A stretch of DNA of 48,242 nucleotides from Planctomycetota bacterium. Its GTDB lineage: Bacteria; Planctomycetota; Phycisphaerae; UBA1845. Shown piece by piece: positions 10,239-18,838 of this stretch. The DNA is taken from contig BOJX01000010.1 of the NCBI GenBank assembly GCA_016860685.1, forward strand, positions 1 through 48,242, read 5' to 3'. The position numbers were made by a program, and so were the translations under genes. The number at the start of each line of letters is the position of its first letter. Position 1 is the stretch's first letter. The notes beneath the pieces were generated by a model that made no database searches, was not told the origin of the DNA, and saw nothing but the letters and a program-made list of their open reading frames with translations.

Positions 10239-12575
10239 ATGGTCACCGACGCACGCGCGGGGGGGGCATCCCCCGACCCGCCCGAATTTGTTCCTCTCCG
10301 CATCAACCGCGCGGCATCGGAAGGCGGCGGTTCTGCGCGCCTGGCCGCGGGACTGAAGAACGTCTCGGAGAGACGCCCTACCCGGGGTGATCCCCGGCCT
10401 CTGCCCATGACGCGCCGCGAGATGGACGAGCGCGGGTGGGACGCGGTGGACATCGTCTTCGTCACCGGCGACGCCTACGTCGATCATCCCAGCTTTGCCA
10501 TGGCGCTGCTGGGTCGCGTGCTGGAGGCGGAGGGCTTTCGCGTCGCCATCCTTGCCCAGCCGGACTGGCACTCGTGCGAGCCGTGGCGGACGTTCGGCCG
10601 CCCGCGGCTTTTCTTCGCCATCTCCGCGGGCAACATGGACTCGATGATCAACCACTACACCGCCAACCGGAAGGTGCGCAACGACGACGCGTACTCCCCC
10701 GGCGGGCGCATCGGGCTGCGGCCTGACCGGGCGACGCTCGCCTACTGCCACCGCGCGCGTGAGGCGTACAAGGACGTCCCAGTGATCGCCGGCGGCGTCG
10801 AAGCGAGCCTGCGCCGACTCGCGCACTATGACTACTGGAGCGACACCGTCCGCCGCTCGATCCTGCTCGACAGCAAGGCCGACCTGCTCGTGTACGGCAT
10901 GGGCGAGTCGGCGATCGTGGAGATCGCGAGGCGAATGCGGAATGCGGAATGCGGAATGCAGGATGCCCCCCCCCTTCCGGATTCCGCTGAGTCTGACGTC
11001 TCGGCAGCATTGGACGCCGGGCTTTCAATTCAGCAATCCTCTTCCGGCATTGCACCTTCTCGCACGCCCTGGCGCGACGTCGTCCGGTCCTTGCGCGACA
11101 TGCGCGGCATCGCGTACGCCCTCGGGGCGAAAGAGGCGCCGCCGACGGGCACCGAGGTTGTGACGCTTCCGTCGTATGAAGAGGTGAAAGCTGACAAGCT
11201 CAAGTTCGCCGAGGCGACGCGGAAGTATCACCTCGAGACGAATCCCTACAACGCGAAGACGCTCGTGCAGCGGCACGGCGATCAGCACGTCGTCGTCAAC
11301 CCTCCGCGGCTACCCGAATCCGAGTCGAACATGGATCGGTATTACGACCTGCCGTATACGCGCCGCCCGCATCCGTCATACCCCGAGCCGATCCCCGCGC
11401 ACCAGGTCATCAAGGATTCGATCACGCTGATGCGCGGATGCTTCGGCGGATGCACCTTCTGCTCGATCACGATGCACCAGGGGCGGATCATCCAGTCGCG
11501 CAGCAAGGACTCGATCCTGCGCGAGGTCAAGACGCTGACGTCGGATCCCGCCTTCAAGGGCACGATCAGCGACCTCGGCGGCCCGACGGCGAATATGTAC
11601 AAAATGCAGTGCGTGAGGCCCGAGATCGAAGCGATCTGCCGCCGCCTCTCCTGCGTGCATCCGAAGATCTGCCCGCTGTTGGGCACGGACCACGCGCCAC
11701 TGATCGACGTGATGCGCGAAACCCGCAAGCAAAAGGGCGTTAAGAAAGTGCTGGTCGCCAGCGGCGTGAGGATGGACCTCGCCCGGCGCTCGCCCGAGTA
11801 CATGCGCGAGCTGACGCTGCATCACGTCGGCGGCCACCTCAAGGTCGCCCCGGAGCACACGGATGACAAGACGCTGGCCCTGATGAAGAAGACGCGCCCG
11901 GAGGATTTCGAGGGGTTCTCGGAGCAGTTCCGCGACATCTCGAAGCGCGCCGGCAAGAAACAATACCTCGTCCCGTATTTCATCAGCTCGCATCCGGGCA
12001 GCACCGTGGAAAGCATGATCGAGTTGGCCGTCTTCCTGAAGCGCAACGGCTACCGCCCGGACCAGGTGCAGGACTTCATCCCCGCGCCGATGGATCTCGC
12101 CACCTGCATGTATTACACGGGGCTTGATCCGATGACGATGAAACCGGTCCACGTGGCGACGCGCCTGCGCGAGCGGAAGTTCCAGCGGGCGCTGTTGCAA
12201 TTCTTCAAGCCCGCGAATTACTTCACCGTCCGCCGCCTCCTCCTCGACCACGGCCGAGGCGACCTCATCGGAGAAGGCTGCGACGCGCTGATCCCTTCGC
12301 GCCCGCCGCGCGAGGCGATCGAAGCCCGGCGTCAGGAGGCGGAGCGGATGGCGCGGCGGAGCCGGACCGGCGAGCGACCGCAGTCCGTCGCTGGTCCGTC
12401 GGAATCGGAGTGGGATCTGGCCCGCAGCATGTCGGAAGACGAGGATCACTATCACTCGCCGGGGCGGAGACCGTCGGGCGAGGACGCTCCCGATTCAAAC
12501 GCCGCCGGCGCCCGGTCGGGCGGCGCCGGTTACCGCCCGGGCCGTCGATCCGGCCGCCGACGCGAGCGCCAGTGA
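10239..12575 (+). CDS. ygiQ: YgiQ family (UPF0313) radical SAM protein
   Basis: A 778-residue protein, long for the family because of an insertion and a basic tail. After the N-terminal extension come [13 protein letters not shown] and [12 protein letters not shown], characteristic of YgiQ. The radical SAM cluster is C401-FGG-C405-TF-C408 in [12 protein letters not shown]. Further family blocks are [14 protein letters not shown] and [14 protein letters not shown]. YgiQ proteins bind a 4Fe-4S cluster and SAM; the reaction is unknown. Residues about 230-275 are a low-complexity insertion encoded by a GAATGCG heptanucleotide repeat and its flank, between [12 protein letters not shown] and [16 protein letters not shown], which adjoin in ordinary homologs. 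The C-terminus (about 690-778) is Arg/Ser/Gly-rich and probably disordered. The start is uncertain; no strong Shine-Dalgarno sequence precedes 10239. Confidence 0.9.
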   Translation: MVTDARAGGASPDPPEFVPLRINRAASEGGGSARLAAGLKNVSERRPTRGDPRPLPMTRREMDERGWDAVDIVFVTGDAYVDHPSFAMALLGRVLEAEGFRVAILAQPDWHSCEPWRTFGRPRLFFAISAGNMDSMINHYTANRKVRNDDAYSPGGRIGLRPDRATLAYCHRAREAYKDVPVIAGGVEASLRRLAHYDYWSDTVRRSILLDSKADLLVYGMGESAIVEIARRMRNAECGMQDAPPLPDSAESDVSAALDAGLSIQQSSSGIAPSRTPWRDVVRSLRDMRGIAYALGAKEAPPTGTEVVTLPSYEEVKADKLKFAEATRKYHLETNPYNAKTLVQRHGDQHVVVNPPRLPESESNMDRYYDLPYTRRPHPSYPEPIPAHQVIKDSITLMRGCFGGCTFCSITMHQGRIIQSRSKDSILREVKTLTSDPAFKGTISDLGGPTANMYKMQCVRPEIEAICRRLSCVHPKICPLLGTDHAPLIDVMRETRKQKGVKKVLVASGVRMDLARRSPEYMRELTLHHVGGHLKVAPEHTDDKTLALMKKTRPEDFEGFSEQFRDISKRAGKKQYLVPYFISSHPGSTVESMIELAVFLKRNGYRPDQVQDFIPAPMDLATCMYYTGLDPMTMKPVHVATRLRERKFQRALLQFFKPANYFTVRRLLLDHGRGDLIGEGCDALIPSRPPREAIEARRQEAERMARRSRTGERPQSVAGPSESEWDLARSMSEDEDHYHSPGRRPSGEDAPDSNAAGARSGGAGYRPGRRSGRRRERQ
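10933..10967. repeat. Heptanucleotide tandem repeat (GAATGCG)n inside ygiQ
   Basis: Three exact GAATGCG units, one GAATGCA and one GGATGCC, followed by a run of nine C (10966-10974) and the inverted partner ATTCCGC at 10981-10987. A 7-nt unit rotates the reading frame, yet the gene remains open. Confidence 0.9.
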
Positions 12576-12620
12576 TTTCGCGGACTTCCTGCGCCCGGCC
12601 GACGCTCGCCGGTCATGACG

Positions 12621-13289
12621 TCATCGTCCGTTCTGACGATCCGGCGCGCACCACAGTCGCCCCTTCTCGCGGCGAAGGAGTTCCTTCTGATACTCGCCGT
12701 GGGTCATCCACTCGGTGTGCCCGTCGATGCCAGCGACGGTGGATCCGCCGCCGTGGCGCGTGGTCAGGCCCTCGGTGGGGAAGCTGGACCCGTCGTTCCA
12801 GGTCGGCTCGCCGGCCTCCCAGAAGATCAGCGCCTCGGTTCTGAATCGCGTCGTCTGAAACGACCAGTCGGCCCGCCCGAAACCCGCGACCGCGCCGTTC
12901 ATCAGATAGCTCGTGAGGTGTTCGGTCTGAAAGTAAGGCTCCAGGTGCTTCGGACAGCGGTACACGCTGTCCACCTGAAAATAAGGCCACACCAGTCCGG
13001 TACGCCGATGTTCAGGCTTGAACTCGACGGGGGATTGATAAAGCCACCCGGGCACAGGATCCATCGCGGCCCAGTTCGGGGGTGGGAGGAAGTCGTTGTA
13101 ATCCTGCGCGTAGAGGAGCGCGGCGGTCATGAGCTGACGATGGTGGGAAGCGCACAGCGCGCGATGGCCTTGGTCGCGCGCGTTTCGCAAAGCGGGCAGG
13201 AGCATGCTGATCAGCAGGGCAATGATCGAAATGACGACGAGCAATTCGAGAAGCGTAAACGCCGCAGCCCTCTGTCGATTGCCGGTCAT
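12621..13289 (-). CDS. Prepilin-type N-terminal cleavage/methylation domain protein with H-X9-DG motif
   Basis: A 222-residue type II secretion/type IV pseudopilin-like protein. The N-terminus is AAAFTLLELLVVISIIALLI: F11 with E15 at the +5 position and a long hydrophobic helix. The residue before F is Ala rather than the usual Gly of prepilin peptidase sites. The C-terminal half has the H-X9-DG signature (HGGGSTVAGIDGH), which marks a very large prepilin-like family expanded in Planctomycetes; their exact role is unknown. Probably anchored in the inner membrane and processed by a prepilin peptidase. It converges with ygiQ and is 296 nt from the start of the next gene upstream (nadK, which ends at 13586). 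Confidence 0.9.
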   Translation of the reverse strand: MTGNRQRAAAFTLLELLVVISIIALLISMLLPALRNARDQGHRALCASHHRQLMTAALLYAQDYNDFLPPPNWAAMDPVPGWLYQSPVEFKPEHRRTGLVWPYFQVDSVYRCPKHLEPYFQTEHLTSYLMNGAVAGFGRADWSFQTTRFRTEALIFWEAGEPTWNDGSSFPTEGLTTRHGGGSTVAGIDGHTEWMTHGEYQKELLRREKGRLWCAPDRQNGR

Positions 13290-13585
13290 ATTTCAACAGG
13301 ATAACAAGAGAGGCCGGTCCGGCGAAGACGAGTTTCCGGCGAGACGATGCGGGGAGGGGGGCTGCCTTTGTCGGGGGATTTGGATGGAACTGCGGAAACC
13401 GGGAGTCTTCGAGGTCGAAAATCGGGAGACCGTCATAGCTCATGACCGAGTCGGAGCATTGACTTCTCAGGGGAATCAGAACGCCTCCTTACCCTTGACC
13501 TTGCTTCGCAACGTCAAGGACAGGCGGGCGTGGCTCGGTGGAGAATTGGCGTGCAAGCCGCGCGCAGTTCGGGGCGGCGTGGGGA

Positions 13586-14431
13586 TCAGGGCGATTGCCC
13601 CCAGTGCAGTTTTCTGACGAGGTTGTCCCACGGCGAGCGGGAGGGATTGCGCACCAGGAGGAAGTCGGCGGGGAACCTGCGGATGCGAAGGATGTCGCCT
13701 TCGTGGAGGGGCATCGCCGCCTGTCCGTCGACGATGACGGACGTGCCGCTGTTGACCGCGACGGGGCGGACCTCGATCACAGCGTCCGGTCCGACGACGA
13801 TGGGACGGTGGGTGAGGGAGTGAGCGTTAAGCGGGGTGATGCCGATGGCCCGCAGTTCCGCCGCCATCACGGGCCCGCCGGCGGACAGGCTGTGAGCGGT
13901 GGAACCCGTCGGGGTGCAGACCGCCAGCCCGTCGCCGCGAAGATGGGTGAGGCGCTCACCGTCAATGTAGACGTCGAGCGCGATCATGCGAAAGGGCGGA
14001 CCCATCTGAATCACGCAGTCGTTAATCGCCGGGAGGGCGTGCTGCGCCCTCTGCGACGTCAGCGTGACCTCGAGCGTCAGCCGGCGTGAGACACATGCGT
14101 CATTCGTCATGACCCGATCGAATTGCGCACAAAGCTCATCGAGGGAGAATTCCGCGAGGAAGCCGAGCTTCCCCATGTTCACGCCGATCAGCGGAAATTG
14201 TGTCGCTCCGAGGCTCCGAGCAACGCCGATCAGCGTTCCGTCGCCGCCGAGCACGACGATCCGGTCGGGACGGGCGGCGATGGCGGAGGAAACGTCGAGC
14301 GAAGGAACCGTGCCGACCAGTTCCGCTCTGGGTTGCGAAAAAACCGCGAGACGTTCGAGCGCAGGAGCCACGTCGGGCTTATCCGGATTCGAGAGAATCA
14401 GGATCCGTGATCGACGGTTTCCGCTCATCAT
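13586..14431 (-). CDS. nadK: NAD kinase
   Basis: A 281-residue protein of typical length. It has the GGDGT motif at 62-66 (LGGDGTLIGVARSL), then GVNMGKLGFLAEF, and the glycine-rich block DGLAVCTPTGSTAHSLSAGGP. It phosphorylates NAD to NADP in the cytoplasm using ATP or polyphosphate. Two ATG codons occur in tandem (14431 and 14428); either may be used. The upstream side is the accessory stretch with CATG hairpin repeats, so the promoter must lie within or beyond the repeats. Confidence 0.96.
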   Translation of the reverse strand: MMSGNRRSRILILSNPDKPDVAPALERLAVFSQPRAELVGTVPSLDVSSAIAARPDRIVVLGGDGTLIGVARSLGATQFPLIGVNMGKLGFLAEFSLDELCAQFDRVMTNDACVSRRLTLEVTLTSQRAQHALPAINDCVIQMGPPFRMIALDVYIDGERLTHLRGDGLAVCTPTGSTAHSLSAGGPVMAAELRAIGITPLNAHSLTHRPIVVGPDAVIEVRPVAVNSGTSVIVDGQAAMPLHEGDILRIRRFPADFLLVRNPSRSPWDNLVRKLHWGQSP

Positions 14432-14570
14432 TGGTCCGAACGCTTTCTAGGAAGTTCCTGAAACGATCCGACGCCCCAGGGTGATTGTCGATCGGACCCC
14501 GACGTGCTGCAACCTGCGATGCGCGGAGCGGGGGCGGCAAGCAGGGCAACCGCATTCTGACTTCGAATCC

Positions 14571-14635
14571 GGGTGGCATGGCCTGGTATACTCATCTGGC
14601 CATGCTGAAGGAGCAGAACGCCTGTTCCTCTCAGC
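14571..14635 (+). repeat. CATG hairpin repeat, copy A
   Basis: GCATGGCC (14576-14583) and GGCCATGC (14598-14605) form a perfect 8-bp stem around a 14-nt loop, preceded by GGGTG. The following sequence (CATGCTG...GCAGAACGCC.GTTCCTC) also matches copy C on the opposite strand at 15967-16031, so the repeat is about 65 nt long. Confidence 0.75.
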
Positions 14636-14649
14636 AGGGTGGAAGGATG

Positions 14650-14681
14650 GCATGCTCTCGCGGTACTCCGCGTGAGCCTGC
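14650..14681 (+). repeat. CATG hairpin repeat, long-arm variant
   Basis: 14-nt arms, GCATGCTCTCGCGG (14650-14663) and CCGCGTGAGCCTGC (14668-14681), pair at 12 of 14 positions around the loop TACT. Confidence 0.7.
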
Positions 14682-14685
14682 GTCA

Positions 14686-14722
14686 GGGTGGCATGTCCTG
14701 GCGTACTGGCCTGGTCATGCTG
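14686..14722 (+). repeat. CATG hairpin repeat, copy B
   Basis: GGGTGGCATGTCCTGG...GGTCATGCTG, the same layout as copy A with one mismatch in the stem (14691-14698 / 14713-14720). It lies in the same orientation as copy A, 115 nt away. Confidence 0.7.
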
Positions 14723-14858
14723 AGAACGGCAGATCTCAGAATGCGGTCGCCCCGGGGCGGCAAGTCGGCGAAATCCGAAGACCGGTGGTCCGGGGGCAAA
14801 ACAACGCTTATGATTAGGGAGCGACGGCGTCGGCAAAGGTATGTGGCGGGGAGGGCCG

Positions 14859-15677
14859 ATGGGTCTGCGCGTGGTACTGGTGACCGGTCCGCGGAAGTCG
14901 GGCAAAGGGGCGATCATCCGGGCGATGATCGACCTGCTCTGGCAGCACCGCCCGCATTATATGCGTTTGGCGCGGACCAACGGCGACAAGAAACCCCCCT
15001 CGAAGCTGGGGCTTCAGACGCCCGAGGACTGGGGGCTGGCCAGCGCCCGGTGGCTGATGTACGACGACGACCTGATCTTCGAGCGTCTTCCCGCCGCCCT
15101 GACTCAGATTCATGCCGCCGATCGCTACGGGTCGGTGGTGGTCGAGGCGGACTCGGACCCGATCGTGCGGAACGCCTACCCTTTCGATCACCGCGTGTTC
15201 GTCATGCCGACGCCGTGCGCTCTTGACGAAATATTCCGCACACCCGAACAGGCCGCCGCCGCAATGCACGCGGTGCTCAAGGACACGACGGCGTTCGCCT
15301 CCGAGGTCTTCGGCCTGATCGACCAGGGTCGGCTGCTCTCGGACGGGGAGTGCAATGAAAAACCGGACCTTTCCGCGACGCAGTGGCGCGGGTTCCTGTA
15401 TTCGCCGCTGGGAGAGGAGCTGATTACGCGGATTCTGCTTCAGCCGCCCTATCACGGGCTTGCGGAAAGCGACGTGGTGATCATCAACACCGGCGTTGGG
15501 GCGCGTTCATGTTCGACGGCGAAGTGCATCAGCAAGCTGGATTGCCTGCTGCGGAAGATCAGCACCCTGACGCAGAGGGAGGTGCGACGTTTTGCGTGCG
15601 ACCTGTATGCGGAACCCACGCCGGCGTCGCGTGAACTGCTGGAAGTGCTCGCGCCGATGTGCCAGGCCGGGCGGTAG
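14859..15677 (+). CDS. P-loop NTPase-like protein of unknown function
   Basis: 272 residues from the ATG at 14859, chosen over 14841 because GGGAGG precedes it closely. The first strand leads straight into a P-loop, VVLVTGPRKSGKGAII (G10 to G17). It matches GxxxxGK, but the usual Ser/Thr after the lysine is Gly17. Further acidic segments are MYDDDLIFERL and SVVVEADSD, the latter possibly a Walker B-like strand. Seven cysteines are present, three of them in ARSCSTAKCISKLDC. The product has no signal peptide or membrane segment, so it is probably cytoplasmic. The fold suggests a MobB/kinase-like P-loop protein, but I do not recognise the family. The gene is alone, bounded by inverted CATG repeats. 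Confidence 0.75.
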   Translation: MGLRVVLVTGPRKSGKGAIIRAMIDLLWQHRPHYMRLARTNGDKKPPSKLGLQTPEDWGLASARWLMYDDDLIFERLPAALTQIHAADRYGSVVVEADSDPIVRNAYPFDHRVFVMPTPCALDEIFRTPEQAAAAMHAVLKDTTAFASEVFGLIDQGRLLSDGECNEKPDLSATQWRGFLYSPLGEELITRILLQPPYHGLAESDVVIINTGVGARSCSTAKCISKLDCLLRKISTLTQREVRRFACDLYAEPTPASRELLEVLAPMCQAGR

Positions 15678-16019
15678 CAGATCTTTTTCAACGGGCTGTT
15701 AACTCGACTTTTTGCCTTTTCCTGAGGTCTCCCCTTAACTGCGGGTGCGGAGGTTGAAATCGCACGAACTTGCGATCATGTCCGGAAGTCGACGGGATTT
15801 CCTTTGCCTCGGAGGGACGGAAGAATCGAGGAGATGACGCATGCCTCGCGCCGCCGATCTGGCGCCCCTCCGGGGCGGCGCGGTCTGGCGTTCCGCGTTG
15901 CAAATTCGTTGCTCACTTTGGGATCGCGGCGGGGCGGCGCGGGTCCGCAGCAGCGGACCCGTGTCCAGCGAGGAACGGGCGTTCTGCCCCCCAGCATGGC
16001 CAAGTGAGTACGTCAGGCT
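15678..16019. other. Gene-free accessory stretch with hairpins
   Basis: About 340 nt. It contains a CGCCCC/GGGGCG hairpin at 15863-15877 inside an imperfect direct repeat of (G)TCTGGCG, a perfect 9-bp hairpin at 15940-15961 (GGGTCCGC-AGCA-GCGGACCC core), and CATG repeat copy C at its right end. Several overlapping short frames exist on both strands but none looks like a protein. Confidence 0.6.
15940..15961. terminator. Strong GC hairpin downstream of the P-loop gene
   Basis: GGGTCCGC (15941-15948) and GCGGACCC (15953-15960) pair perfectly around the loop AGCA, extended by one C-G pair. There is no T-tract and it lies 263 nt after the gene, so it may instead be part of the repeat unit. Confidence 0.35.
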
Positions 16020-16031
16020 ATGAAACCCCAT
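15967..16031 (-). repeat. CATG hairpin repeat, copy C (inverted)
   Basis: Read on the minus strand this matches copy A over about 65 nt, with the stem GGCTATG/GCATGGCC (15994-16001 and 16016-16022), followed by GCAGAACGCC and GTTCCTC. It lies in inverted orientation to copies A and B, on the other side of the P-loop gene, and its outer arm abuts the transposase remnant. Confidence 0.7.
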
Positions 16032-16163
16032 CGCAGCGTCGAATCTCTGGAGAAGGCCATCCCTGACTACATCCAGCCCCGCAACAAGAACCCGATGCCC
16101 TTCACCTGGACCGCCGACCCGGCCGACATGCTCACCGGAGTCATGCGGCCCCTCAAGCCCTGA
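16020..16163 (+). pseudogene. IS630-family transposase, C-terminal remnant
   Basis: A 47-residue open frame from an ATG at 16020 to TGA at 16161-16163. RSVESLEKAIPDYI followed by NPMPFTWTADPADML matches the extreme C-terminus of IS630-family DDE transposases, whose usual pattern is RSV-EL--AI-DYL...N--PKPF-WTA. The catalytic DDE residues and more than 80% of the protein are missing. A TGA in frame just upstream (16005-16007) lies within repeat copy C, so no longer frame exists. No terminal inverted repeat pair was identified. The assignment is by family pattern from memory. Confidence 0.75.
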
Positions 16164-16192
16164 ATACGGATAACAATCGGTGAGCGACTACA

Positions 16193-17179
16193 TCAGGGGC
16201 ATGTAACCAGCCTCTCGATATCGCATCCGGTGACGCGCACCGCACCGCTGGCGCTGGGGCATTCCTTCACGACGACCTTGCCGCGATTGTTCGCCGCCTT
16301 GCGGATACAGTCGCCGGAAGGCATCTCGAGGGTGTAGTTCATACCCGGCGTTCCGCCCTTGAGCACGGCCTTGGTCTGACATCCGCAGCCGCGGGACGTG
16401 GTGGTCGCCTTCAAGGACTCCGCTCCGTTGCATTCATCCGAGGGAACGCAGGGGGATTCCATCAAAGGGAGTCCGCCGGAACAGCCGGGACTGGGCGAGG
16501 TCGTGCCGAAGAGGACGCCGCCCTGGGTCACGGTGTAAGCCGGGTCGAAGTAGACTTCGAGCCGGTCGCCGGCGTAGTTGATCTGGGCGCCGTACTGCGG
16601 CGCTCGCGGCGCGAGGCGCTGGAACAGCGCCTGGCAGATAATCGGTCCTTCGGTCTGGAAGTTCAGCTCCGCCGCGGAGACTTGCACGCTCAGTTCACCC
16701 ACATCGGTGACGATGCCCGCCCGAAAGATGGCCGGTTGCAGGTTGACATCAAAAGGTTCAAAGAAGCTCTCAAATACGACCCGCGCGGGCTGTTCCACCG
16801 TGGAGACAAACTGCGTCCTCAAGCTGTCTCCAAGCTCCGCGGTGTCACCCGTGGAGAAGTCGATGTAGCGGATCGCCGGGTTCAGGTTCTTGAGCTTCAA
16901 CTCGCCCGCGGTTCCCGTGTCGATGTCGAACATCACGCAGGTTGCCTTGATCTTGGCAGCCTTGCGTTCCGCCGACAGGTCCTCGGCGGTGATCTCGACC
17001 CTACAGTCCTTACCGGGAATGATGTTATCGTCCTTGTCCCGCGCGACGAGCCGGACGGTTCCGGTCTTAAGCGGATCACCGACCTTGACGGTGGCGGTCC
17101 GGAAGTCGGCGAACACACTGCTCGTCGCAACCGCCATCACCCATCCCCCGATCAACAGATTCTTGTTTACGGTTTTCAT
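16193..17179 (-). CDS. Secreted protein of unknown function with a cysteine-containing C-terminal domain
   Basis: 328 residues from the ATG at 17179, preceded by AAAGAGGAG. The N-terminus (MKTVNKNLLIGGWVMAVATSSVFA) is a signal peptide with a likely cleavage after VFA. The central part is predicted beta-rich with no family I recognise. The C-terminal 79 residues (about 250-328) run from CNGAESLKA through LKGGTPG and NNRGKVVVK to LVTCP. They match the last 83 residues of the M23 peptidase at 34088-35788 in spacing and conserved residues, which points to a shared exported module. Cysteines at both ends of the module suggest a disulfide. Monocistronic; the leader upstream is long. Confidence 0.8.
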   Translation of the reverse strand: MKTVNKNLLIGGWVMAVATSSVFADFRTATVKVGDPLKTGTVRLVARDKDDNIIPGKDCRVEITAEDLSAERKAAKIKATCVMFDIDTGTAGELKLKNLNPAIRYIDFSTGDTAELGDSLRTQFVSTVEQPARVVFESFFEPFDVNLQPAIFRAGIVTDVGELSVQVSAAELNFQTEGPIICQALFQRLAPRAPQYGAQINYAGDRLEVYFDPAYTVTQGGVLFGTTSPSPGCSGGLPLMESPCVPSDECNGAESLKATTTSRGCGCQTKAVLKGGTPGMNYTLEMPSGDCIRKAANNRGKVVVKECPSASGAVRVTGCDIERLVTCP

Positions 17180-17643
17180 GGCAAACAACTCCTCTTTCCC
17201 GCGCCGAGTCAACGGCTGGGTTCAACCCTGGGTCCGAAAGCGGCCGCCGCACTCCCGAGAGACCTCCGTCGCCGTCTGATCGGCGGCGGAGGCGCCCGGT
17301 TCCGAACCCCGGAATACGCGGTGCGGTCTGCATGCCGCTCTCCCTTATTCTGACTCCGTTATTGGCGCGGCGGGTCTTACAGTAAGCCGCGTTCCGTCGG
17401 ATGAATCGTGGCTTGGGATGCCCCGGCGCAGGGTCCACGGAAGGCCCGGGGCATGCTCACCTGGAGGGCGACGCCGCAATGCGGTGGAATCCGTTCCGGC
17501 TGGTTGATCCGCAACGGCGGGGACGATCAAAGCGAGGGCAGGACCGATCCGGAGTGGACGGACGCGGACGACGATGCCCGGTCCGTCCCGCCGGGCGCCT
17601 GAAGCGCCGCCCTGGGGTCGCCGGACCTGTCCGAATGCTTGAT
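17180..17643. other. Gene-free stretch between the secreted protein gene and ltaE
   Basis: 464 nt without a supported gene. It contains the long-range inverted repeat ATGCCCCGG (17418-17426) / CCGGGGCAT (17446-17454), again ending in a CATGC sequence, and lies directly downstream of ltaE on the minus strand. Nothing else was recognised; frames on the plus strand here are antisense to ltaE or chance. Confidence 0.5.
17418..17454. repeat. 9-bp inverted repeat with CATGC end
   Basis: Perfect 9-bp arms around a 19-nt loop. It could be a terminator for ltaE (minus strand) or a diverged member of the CATG repeat set; no T-tract is present. Confidence 0.45.
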
Positions 17644-18702
17644 TTACGCCACCGCCAACCGGGTGCGGACGATGCGGGCGATCGCCGTGCCCGCGGCGGT
17701 GACCTGCTCGGCGCTGACGTCCAGATGCGTGACCGCGCGGACGGTCCGCGGTCCGACGGGCAGCATCAAGACGCCCGACGCCTTGAGCGCGTCGCACAAC
17801 ACCTGCGCCGTCGCCAGGTCCGGATCGACGTCGAAGAACACGATGTTCGTCTGCACCTTCCGCGGATCGACCGACAGTCCCGGAACGTCCGCGATCGTCT
17901 CGGCGAGGCGCTTCGCGTTGCGGTGATCGTCGGCGAGTCGCTCGACGTGATGATCGAGCGCATGCAGCGCCGCGGCCGCGAGGATGCCCGCCTGGCGCAT
18001 CCCGCCACCGAACATCTTCCGGAAGCGGTGGACGCGCTGCACGATCGCCGCGCTGCCCGCGACAATTGACCCGACCGGCGCCCCCAGCCCCTTCGAGAAG
18101 CACATCGACACCGTGTCGAACGGTTTCGCCCACTCCGCGATCGGGATGCCCGTGGCGACGCTCGCGTTCCAGAGTCGCGCTCCGTCCAGATGCATGCGCA
18201 GGCCGAATTCGTCCGCGACGGCGCGGATGGCGCGGATGCGCTCGATCGGCCAGATCGTTCCACCGCCCTTGTTGTGCGTGTTCTCGATGATGATGAGACG
18301 GGATTGCGGAAAGTGCGAGGTGGGCGGGCGCAGCGCCGCCCGGACGTCGTCCTCGTCAAACAACCCGCCTTCGCCGCGCAACAGCCGCAGCGAGCACCCG
18401 GACAGGGCGCAGGGCGCGCCGGCTTCGTAGAAGTAGAAGTGCGAGTGCTCGTGCCCGATGATCTCGTCGCCCGGTTCGGTGTGCGCGCGGATGCAGGTCT
18501 GGTTGCCCATCGAACCCGAGGGAACGAAAAGGGCCGCCTCTTTCCCCGTCAGGCGGGCAACGCGATCCTGAAGGCGGTTGACGGTCGGGTCGTCGCCGAA
18601 GACGTCGTCGCCGACCTCGGCCTCGACCATCGCCTTGCGCATCGCGGGCGTGGGACGGGTGACGGTGTCGCTGCGCAGGTCGATCGGAAAAGAAGCGCTC
18701 AT
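17644..18702 (-). CDS. ltaE: Low-specificity L-threonine aldolase
   Basis: 352 residues, fold-type I PLP enzyme of normal length. It begins [19 protein letters not shown] and contains [16 protein letters not shown], typical of the family. The PLP lysine is about K204 in [12 protein letters not shown], and the pyridine-contacting Asp is in [11 protein letters not shown]. It splits L-threonine or allo-threonine to glycine and acetaldehyde in the cytoplasm. Its start is preceded by AGGAGGTGA, a near-perfect match to the 16S anti-Shine-Dalgarno, among the strongest sites in the window. Together with kbl the genome has two ways of making glycine from threonine. Confidence 0.95.
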   Translation of the reverse strand: MSASFPIDLRSDTVTRPTPAMRKAMVEAEVGDDVFGDDPTVNRLQDRVARLTGKEAALFVPSGSMGNQTCIRAHTEPGDEIIGHEHSHFYFYEAGAPCALSGCSLRLLRGEGGLFDEDDVRAALRPPTSHFPQSRLIIIENTHNKGGGTIWPIERIRAIRAVADEFGLRMHLDGARLWNASVATGIPIAEWAKPFDTVSMCFSKGLGAPVGSIVAGSAAIVQRVHRFRKMFGGGMRQAGILAAAALHALDHHVERLADDHRNAKRLAETIADVPGLSVDPRKVQTNIVFFDVDPDLATAQVLCDALKASGVLMLPVGPRTVRAVTHLDVSAEQVTAAGTAIARIVRTRLAVA

Positions 18703-18705
18703 ACT

Positions 18706-18717
18706 AGTTCACCTCCT
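18706..18717 (-). promoter_or_regulatory. Strong Shine-Dalgarno of ltaE
   Basis: On the minus strand AGGAGGTGA lies 6-8 nt before the ATG, the full consensus, which fixes the start at 18702. Confidence 0.75.
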
Positions 18718-18838
18718 GCGGCGGTCATGCCCGGATGAACGGCCGCTTGTGTGAGGATAACGTAGTCTGCGGCGGATGTCTCGCCCCGACGGAGCGAACC
18801 CGTCATCGCGGGTGGGTGTTGCGGAATGAGCGCAATCG

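Larger units (their letters stand above)
14432..14858. other. Gene-free accessory stretch with clustered hairpin repeats
   Basis: 427 nt between the divergent nadK and P-loop genes. It contains three CATG-type hairpins (annotated separately) and a possible -10 element, TATGAT, at 14809-14814. Short open frames here are repeat-derived and not supported as genes. Confidence 0.6.

Noticed and set aside
14545..14585. TTCGAATC resembling a tRNA T-loop
   Set aside because: The flanking five bases do not pair as a T-stem and no acceptor or anticodon arm can be formed.
15678..15720. TTTTTCAACGGGCTGTTA as a possible insertion-sequence end
   Set aside because: No matching inverted partner or target duplication was found in the window.
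15735..16031. 98-codon minus-strand frame across the accessory stretch
   Set aside because: It reads through repeat copy C and two hairpins; its sequence is repeat-derived and lacks a ribosome site.
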